This document shows, piece by piece, positions 58,452-63,462 of a stretch of DNA of 63,462 nucleotides. This stretch comes from Planctomycetaceae bacterium (lineage in GTDB: Bacteria > Planctomycetota > Planctomycetia > Pirellulales > UBA1268), in assembly GCA_947449135.1 (NCBI GenBank), contig CANFQO010000011.1, positions 1 to 63,462 on the forward strand, read 5' to 3'. Under the pieces are notes generated by a model, which saw only the letters and a program-made list of their open reading frames with translations, was not told the origin of the DNA and searched no databases. Numbering within the stretch: the first letter of the stretch is position 1; each line of letters starts with the position of its first letter. The translations under genes and the position numbers were made by a program.

Positions 58452-58784
58452 GACGTCTGCGTAATTTGCGAAGGCTAGGTTGTTTGCGATTATTTTGCGT
58501 TTCTTGCAGGCGATTTCACGCTGAGAGATCAGCGATTGAGTCTTGCGATCTGCTGCGTGCGCATTCGTGGAATCTCCGTCGGGAAACACACGACATCGAC
58601 GACCCAAGCACCGGCTGAACAACTGCCGCTGAGAACGACTGCTGGCGCCATCCTTAAGCGACCTCATTTACCCAGACGGAAGTCGTTCGTTCTTGTTCAT
58701 GAGCCGAGTGAACTCCGGCCGAAACCTCCTGCTACGACCCGACCCCCTCTTGGGTGGGGTCCTCGTGTCGCGGAGGCTGTTGCC

Positions 58785-59198
58785 ATGGACGCTCTGAGAT
58801 CGCAGGGAGAGATCGAGGCCGCGGTCTGCGACGCAGTGTCGCGGTTTCAGCAGGAATACATGGGTCGCGGCCCCCGGCATGTGCACACTCACCTGATCGA
58901 AAACAAACTCTTCGTCCATCTCGAGGGGGTTCTGACGACCGCGGAGCAGCGACTGATGGATGCGCACAGCAACGGCAACAGCCGTGGAGCGGAACTGCTC
59001 AAGCAGCTCCGCAGCCACCTGGTCGTGGCCGGCAAGGCGCTGCTCGACACGCTCGTCCGCGATGCCACAGGGACGCAACCGGTGAGCGTGCATCACGACA
59101 TCAGTCCGACCACTGGAGAGGAAGTCCTCGTGTTCACGCTCTCCGCGGCGCCGCAGTGCCGCGGCCGCAACGGTTTCCACGACCGCAGGCGTAAATAG
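58785..59198 (+). CDS. mpsC: MpsC/DUF2294-family protein (copy 3)
   Basis: 137 residues from the ATG at 58785. It is clearly a paralog of copy 1: SQGEIEAAVCDAVSRFQQEYMGRGPRHVHTHLIENKLFVHLEGVLTTAEQRL, then LLKQLRSHLVVAGKALLDTLVRDATGTQPVSVHHDISPTTGEEVLVFTL. It lacks the His/Gly/Asp insertion of copy 1. The C-terminus is basic. It is the first of three plus-strand genes, with dabA 295 bases and dabB further downstream, so an mpsC-dabA-dabB operon is likely. Family role: accessory to the DabAB/MpsAB membrane system. Confidence 0.87.
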   Translation: MDALRSQGEIEAAVCDAVSRFQQEYMGRGPRHVHTHLIENKLFVHLEGVLTTAEQRLMDAHSNGNSRGAELLKQLRSHLVVAGKALLDTLVRDATGTQPVSVHHDISPTTGEEVLVFTLSAAPQCRGRNGFHDRRRK

Positions 59199-59266
59199 CA
59201 AGGTCCGAGACAGATTTCCGATCCACCGCGTTCCCAGTCGGTGGCCGAGGGCGTCGGCGCGTCGAA

Positions 59267-59321
59267 CCGCCGGCGGCGTTGGGCAGGGGTCCGTATGGTC
59301 TCCTAACCCCGCCGCCGGCGG
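59267..59321 (+). repeat. 12-bp perfect inverted repeat before dabA
   Basis: Arms 59267-59278 and 59310-59321 (CCGCCGGCGGCG and its complement) with a 31-base loop, between copy 3 of mpsC and dabA. A stable hairpin of GC pairs without a T-run; possibly RNA-stabilising or regulatory. Confidence 0.6.
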
Positions 59322-59492
59322 CAGCGATGCCGCCCCAGACGGCAAGCCAGGCCTGCCTGAACAGCTGCTTTCGGCATTGCAAGGTCTAGACCCGCGTGGT
59401 TTTCTGCCGCTGCGGAATCTCTGCGATATTCTCTATTCTGCGGCGGAGATTCCCCGCGAAAAGTTGGCCCACCAGGTCTTTCCATCGACAGC

Positions 59493-62400
59493 ATGACGCA
59501 CATCAACGTGGCGGGCCCTGGCTCGTCTGATGCCGCAGACCCGCGGGCAGATGCGATCCAGCGGTCGATCGCGCACGCGGCCCACTTCCTGCCTGCCCAG
59601 GGGCCGATCGGCGTGTTCGTGCACCACAACACGCTGCACGCATTCGAGGAGCAGCCGTTCGACGAGGCGGTCATTCGTGCCTCCCGTATCTTCGGCACCG
59701 AGCCATTCCTCCCGGAAAGCCGCTACCGCGACGAACTCGCCCGTGGCCGCATCCGCGAGACCGATATCGAGGCCGTTCTGGACCAGGAACCGGCCTGCAG
59801 GAACGGAAGCCCGCTAGCCGGTGGCCGCGTCTCCGTGCGGCAACTCTACCGGGCACTGCTGCTTCACCCGGTCCGCCAGGAATCGGATGCCGCTGTCCGT
59901 TGGACGCTCACCGAAAGCGATGTGCTGGAGCGGTTGCGCACAGATCTATCCCCTGAAATCCATTGGCGGTTGGTGAGCGACGATGGCATGGGCGGCGCCA
60001 ATGAGGCGGACGGCCCGCTTGCCGATTCCGACGACGAAGCCACCAGACGGGCAACGTTCGCTCGAGATCCGGGCGCTGCCGGCGAACGCCGGGCAGCAAG
60101 CGAACTATGGCATGCCTGCGTGGAGGCGGTGGCGCTCACCCGGGCCGCGGTGGTCCACGTGCAGCCTCCCGTGCGGCATCGCGATCTCATTTGTGCGGTT
60201 GACTCGTACATCGATACGGATGTGCTCGTCCATCCGCTGCTGATTCGAATCTGCGCCGCCTTTCTCGATCAGGGAGTCGCAGCCTGGGCGATGCCCGGAC
60301 GTGAACACGGGCTGCTGGCAGCGGCCACACAGGTGTATTCCGGCCGCTTTGGCCCCACGGAACCCTGGAGCGCCAGGCTGCCGAGTGCTCTGCGAGACAT
60401 TCGTGGGCTCCCGGCGGTTGATGTGATCGCAGCGGAACTCGATCGACTCGGCGTTCCCGAGAAGGACTGGCAGGAATTCATCGTCAAATCCCTGCTCGCC
60501 CTCCGTGGATGGGCGGGGATGATCCATCATCTGGAAGAGCGGCCCGACCGGGCTCCGGTGGAGGCCGTGCCGGCGAAGCTCATCGATTTCCTGGCGCTGC
60601 GATTGGTCTGCGACCGCGTCGCCGCTGAATGGGCGGCCCTGCAGCTCGGGTTTGAACGGAGGGACTTCGAGAACGGCGACCGATCACAGGGCAGCAGCCG
60701 GCTGTCCAGCCTATGGACAGAGCTCCGCGACCGCTATCCCGCACAACGCGGCCCCGGCAGTCTGGCGCGGGCGTTCCTGCTCCACCAGGTGTCGCAGCTC
60801 GTCGGGATCACCGCCCGCGACATTCGTGGACTCGACGAGAACGAGCTTGTCCGGCTCGAACAAGCCATTGCAGGCTTTGACGACATCGCCCGGCGTCGTC
60901 TGTTCCACCTCGCGTACGAGCGGCGGCACCGCATCGAGGTGCTCGACGCGCTGGCGGCGCAGTCCGGGTTCGCAATGCCACCGGCAGCCGATCGGCCGCT
61001 TGCTCAGGTGGTCCTTTGCATCGACGAGCGGTGCGAATCGTTCCGGCGTCACTTCGAGGAGCTGGGGCCTCGCTACGAGACGTTTGGCACCGCCGGCTTC
61101 TTTGCCGTGCCGATGTACTACAGGGGTGTGGACGACTGGCACGCATCGCCATTGTGCCCGATCGTGATGCGGCCGAAACACACCGTCGTGGAGGTGCCAG
61201 AGGAGGCTGCGGCGGCCCGCCACGAATTGAATCGCACCATGCGACGTCGCATCGGACAGATGTCGGGCGGGCTTTCCACGGGGAGTCGCACACTCCTCCG
61301 CGGCGGGCTGTTCACGGCCTTTGCGGGGGCCGTGGCTGCGGTGCCGCTCGTGGCACGCGTGGTCTTTCCCCGCCTCACTGCCAGGCTCGGTCGCCGGGCC
61401 GCCGAACTGGCCGGCCGCAGGATCCCCACTCGGCTCGAACTCGACCGCGACGACGAACAGCTTCCGGATGCCGACGGCCTGCAAGCGGGATTCAGCGTTG
61501 CCGAGATGGCCGACATGGTCCGCCGCGTCTTGCAAGACATCGGCATGACCGCCGTGTTCTCGCGGATCGTGGCGGTGATCGGACACGGGTCATCGAGCCT
61601 GAACAATCCCCACGAGAGCGCCTACGACTGCGGTGCCTGTGGCGGCGGCCGCGGCGGCCCCAATGCGAGAGCGTTCGCCACCATGGCCAATGACGAACGC
61701 GTTCGCGCGCGGCTGGCGGCTGAAGGCCTCGTGATCCCCGCCGACACCCGTTTCATCGGCGGCATGCTCGATACCTGCTCCGACGACATCACATGGTTCG
61801 ATGTCGGCCGTCTGCCCGAGAGCCATCGGACAGACTTGGAGCGATTGCAGGGGGCATGCATGGCGGTCTGTGCAGCCAATGCGCACGAGCGTTGCCGCCG
61901 ATTCGAGACCGCCCCGCTCGATGTCTCTCGCGATGAGGCGCACGCGCACGTGGAAGCCCGCAGCGTCGACCTGGCGCAGGTGCGCCCGGAACTCGGCCAC
62001 GCGACCAACGCCGTGTGCATCATCGGTCGCCGATGGCGCACTCGCGGACTATTCCTCGACCGGCGTGCATTCCTCGTGTCCTATGACCCGGAAACCGATG
62101 ACGACGGCACGATCTTGGCAAGAACGCTGGCTGCCGTCGGGCCAGTAGGAGCGGGCATCAATCTCGAATATTTCTTTTCCATCATCGATCGGCTCGGCTA
62201 TGGTGCCGGCACGAAACTGCCCCACAACATCACCGGACTGATCGGAGTGATGGACGGCCATGCCAGTGACCTGCGGACGGGGCTGCCGTGGCAGATGGTG
62301 GAAATCCACGAACCAGTCCGGTTGCTTGTGGTCATCGATCAGACTCCCGAAAAAATCTTGGCCGCAGCCGAGGCGGTGCCGGCGGTAAAGCGACTGGTGG

Positions 62401-62606
62401 TAAACAGCTGGATCCAGCTCGTTTCCTGGCATCCGCACACCGGCGCGCTCGCCGTCTTTGAGAACGGCGAATTCGTGCCGTATCGGCCCGAGCGGATCGA
62501 TATCCCGGTGGTCGAGCGGTCCGTCTCGTGGTATGCCGGTCATCGTGATCATCTGCCTCCAGCCAGGGTGCTTGCCGCGGCCATTGGCCAAGGAAAACAG
62601 GCATGA
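59493..62606 (+). CDS. dabA: DabA (DUF2309) inorganic-carbon transporter subunit, MpsB homolog
   Basis: 1037 residues. The DUF2309 family zinc site is complete: C509 and D511 in VVLCIDERCESFRRHF, H698 in GHGSSSLNN and C713 in ESAYDCGACGGGRGG, a beta-carbonic-anhydrase-like arrangement with spacings of 2, 187 and 15. Other conserved stretches are PIGVFVHHNTLHAFEEQPFDEAV near the start and YFFSIIDRLGYGAGTKLPHNITGLIGVMDGHASDLRTGLPWQMVEIHEPVRLL near the end. With DabB it takes up CO2/bicarbonate driven by the ion gradient. The TGA overlaps the dabB ATG. Confidence 0.95.
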   Translation: MTHINVAGPGSSDAADPRADAIQRSIAHAAHFLPAQGPIGVFVHHNTLHAFEEQPFDEAVIRASRIFGTEPFLPESRYRDELARGRIRETDIEAVLDQEPACRNGSPLAGGRVSVRQLYRALLLHPVRQESDAAVRWTLTESDVLERLRTDLSPEIHWRLVSDDGMGGANEADGPLADSDDEATRRATFARDPGAAGERRAASELWHACVEAVALTRAAVVHVQPPVRHRDLICAVDSYIDTDVLVHPLLIRICAAFLDQGVAAWAMPGREHGLLAAATQVYSGRFGPTEPWSARLPSALRDIRGLPAVDVIAAELDRLGVPEKDWQEFIVKSLLALRGWAGMIHHLEERPDRAPVEAVPAKLIDFLALRLVCDRVAAEWAALQLGFERRDFENGDRSQGSSRLSSLWTELRDRYPAQRGPGSLARAFLLHQVSQLVGITARDIRGLDENELVRLEQAIAGFDDIARRRLFHLAYERRHRIEVLDALAAQSGFAMPPAADRPLAQVVLCIDERCESFRRHFEELGPRYETFGTAGFFAVPMYYRGVDDWHASPLCPIVMRPKHTVVEVPEEAAAARHELNRTMRRRIGQMSGGLSTGSRTLLRGGLFTAFAGAVAAVPLVARVVFPRLTARLGRRAAELAGRRIPTRLELDRDDEQLPDADGLQAGFSVAEMADMVRRVLQDIGMTAVFSRIVAVIGHGSSSLNNPHESAYDCGACGGGRGGPNARAFATMANDERVRARLAAEGLVIPADTRFIGGMLDTCSDDITWFDVGRLPESHRTDLERLQGACMAVCAANAHERCRRFETAPLDVSRDEAHAHVEARSVDLAQVRPELGHATNAVCIIGRRWRTRGLFLDRRAFLVSYDPETDDDGTILARTLAAVGPVGAGINLEYFFSIIDRLGYGAGTKLPHNITGLIGVMDGHASDLRTGLPWQMVEIHEPVRLLVVIDQTPEKILAAAEAVPAVKRLVVNSWIQLVSWHPHTGALAVFENGEFVPYRPERIDIPVVERSVSWYAGHRDHLPPARVLAAAIGQGKQA

Positions 62607-63462
62607 CCAATCACGACCTCGTCTCGCTTCTCATTGTCTGCCAACTCGCCGCCCCGGCGGCGACAGTGGCACTCGTGGGCGTGCCCGCGCTGCTCGGCTG
62701 GCCACCGTCCGAGCGGGCCACGTCGCGGATCGTCGGGGGAGGTTTTGCCGCCGGTTTCATCGCCGGCCTGCTCACACTGGCGGCACTGGCGGCACGAGGC
62801 TTCGCACCGGAGATCGTCCACGTGGGGTCGTGGTTCGCGGTGGGACACCACGAGGCCACGATCGAACTCGTGGCCGATGCGCTCTCCGTGCCGTATGTCT
62901 GCTTCTCGACCGGTCTCTGCGGCTTGGTCAATGCCTTCGCGGGCAAGTACCTCCATCGCGAGCCTGGATTCACCCGATTCTTCCTGCTGTTGGCGGTCTT
63001 TGGCACCGGCATGAACCTGATGGTGCTTGCGGGCAGCATCGACGTGCTGTTCGCAGGCTGGGAACTGCTCGGCATCTCATCGACCCTGCTGATCGGTTTC
63101 TTCCTCGAACGCGGCAACGCGGTGCGGGCGGCGCTGCGGGCATTCGCGACCTACCGTGTCTGCGATGTCGGGCTGCTTGCCGCTGCCGTGATGGTGCATC
63201 GGGCGGTCGGGTCGGGCGACTTCGATCGGCTCTTCGGCGAGAACTGGCCCCACGGCACCTGCCTCGTGCCCGCCGCCACGGCCACCATCGTGTCGCTCTT
63301 GCTCGTCTTTGCAGCGATGGGCAAGAGCGCGCAGGTGCCGTTCTCAGGCTGGCTGCCGCAGGCCATGGAAGGCCCGACGCCTTCGAGCGCCATCTTCTAT
63401 GGCGCCCTCTCGATCCATGCCGGGGCCTATGTGCTCCTGCGGTGCGAGGCGCTCTTGGAGCA
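62603..63462 (+). CDS. dabB: DabB/MpsA, NuoL-like membrane subunit (partial)
   Basis: The ATG at 62603 overlaps the dabA stop (ATGA). The first 286 residues run off the right end. There are at least eight membrane segments, and the proton-antiporter signature is present: GWELLGISSTLLIGFFLERGNAVRAALRAF, and GKSAQVPFSGWLPQAMEGPTPSSAIFYGALSIHAGAYVLLR. In NuoL the last part reads ALIHAATMVTAG; the FYGALSIHAG form is that of DabB. It forms the ion-driven membrane half of the DabAB complex. Confidence 0.94.
   Translation, partial: MTNHDLVSLLIVCQLAAPAATVALVGVPALLGWPPSERATSRIVGGGFAAGFIAGLLTLAALAARGFAPEIVHVGSWFAVGHHEATIELVADALSVPYVCFSTGLCGLVNAFAGKYLHREPGFTRFFLLLAVFGTGMNLMVLAGSIDVLFAGWELLGISSTLLIGFFLERGNAVRAALRAFATYRVCDVGLLAAAVMVHRAVGSGDFDRLFGENWPHGTCLVPAATATIVSLLLVFAAMGKSAQVPFSGWLPQAMEGPTPSSAIFYGALSIHAGAYVLLRCEALLE

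Overview
The window looks like a chromosomal segment of a planctomycete (Planctomycetota, most like the Pirellulales). Evidence: families largely confined to or enriched in that phylum (TIGR03067-domain and DUF1559-like proteins, small secreted proteins without homologs I recognise, a free-standing RNA polymerase alpha C-terminal domain protein, a formylglycine-generating enzyme), an exosortase locus, GC-rich DNA, and many starts without a strong Shine-Dalgarno. The assignment is an inference from gene content; there is no 16S rRNA in the window.

Left part (1-8000). After the end of a beta-propeller gene comes a run of small minus-strand genes (555-5485) separated by five 88-89 bp elements with the complete architecture of integron attC recombination sites: outer R boxes, inner inverted L boxes with extra unpaired bases, stop codons lying in or next to the R'' box, and the next start codon a few bases after the R' box. 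This is an integron cassette array, or a cluster of attC sites without an integrase, read towards lower coordinates; no intI gene is in the window. Its cargo is a YbjQ-family protein, a TIGR03067 protein, two lipoproteins and several unknowns. Further minus-strand genes without attC sites follow (DUF1559-like, a zinc-ribbon membrane protein broken by one base, a stand-alone SecD-like domain).

Middle part (8300-40300). Ordinary chromosome with single genes and short operons: a carboxypeptidase-regulatory-like protein, tRNA-Ser, a secreted M28 peptidase with PDZ domain, an extremely acidic protein, scpB, rdgB, a YgfZ-Nudix fusion, then an extracellular-polysaccharide/exosortase locus (exosortase, Wzc-like kinase, EpsI, gmd, fcl), a UvrD/PcrA helicase, an alpha-CTD protein, a tightly coupled DUF3592 / beta-sandwich-like / P-loop ATPase operon, PolX, and a formylglycine-generating enzyme coupled to a CHAD protein.

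Right core (40300-55200, minus strand). The universal transcription/translation block, in transcription order tRNA-Thr(UGU), tRNA-Tyr, tRNA-Gly, tRNA-Thr(GGU), tuf, tRNA-Trp, secE, nusG, rplK, rplA, rplJ, rplL, rpoB, rpoC, with a promoter before the first tRNA, a hairpin overlapping a promoter-like sequence between rplL and rpoB, and a terminator after rpoC.

Right end (55250-63462). A response-regulator/PP2C phosphatase, then a locus for the DabAB (MpsBA) inorganic-carbon or membrane-potential system: dabA and the start of dabB on the plus strand, three MpsC/DUF2294-type genes around them, a csrA gene between two of these, and a promoter-plus-terminator unit of about 170 nt that looks like a small RNA or transcription attenuator ahead of the mpsC-like/csrA/mpsC operon. 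The attC array and this regulated DabAB-MpsC-CsrA locus are the two parts most worth following up.
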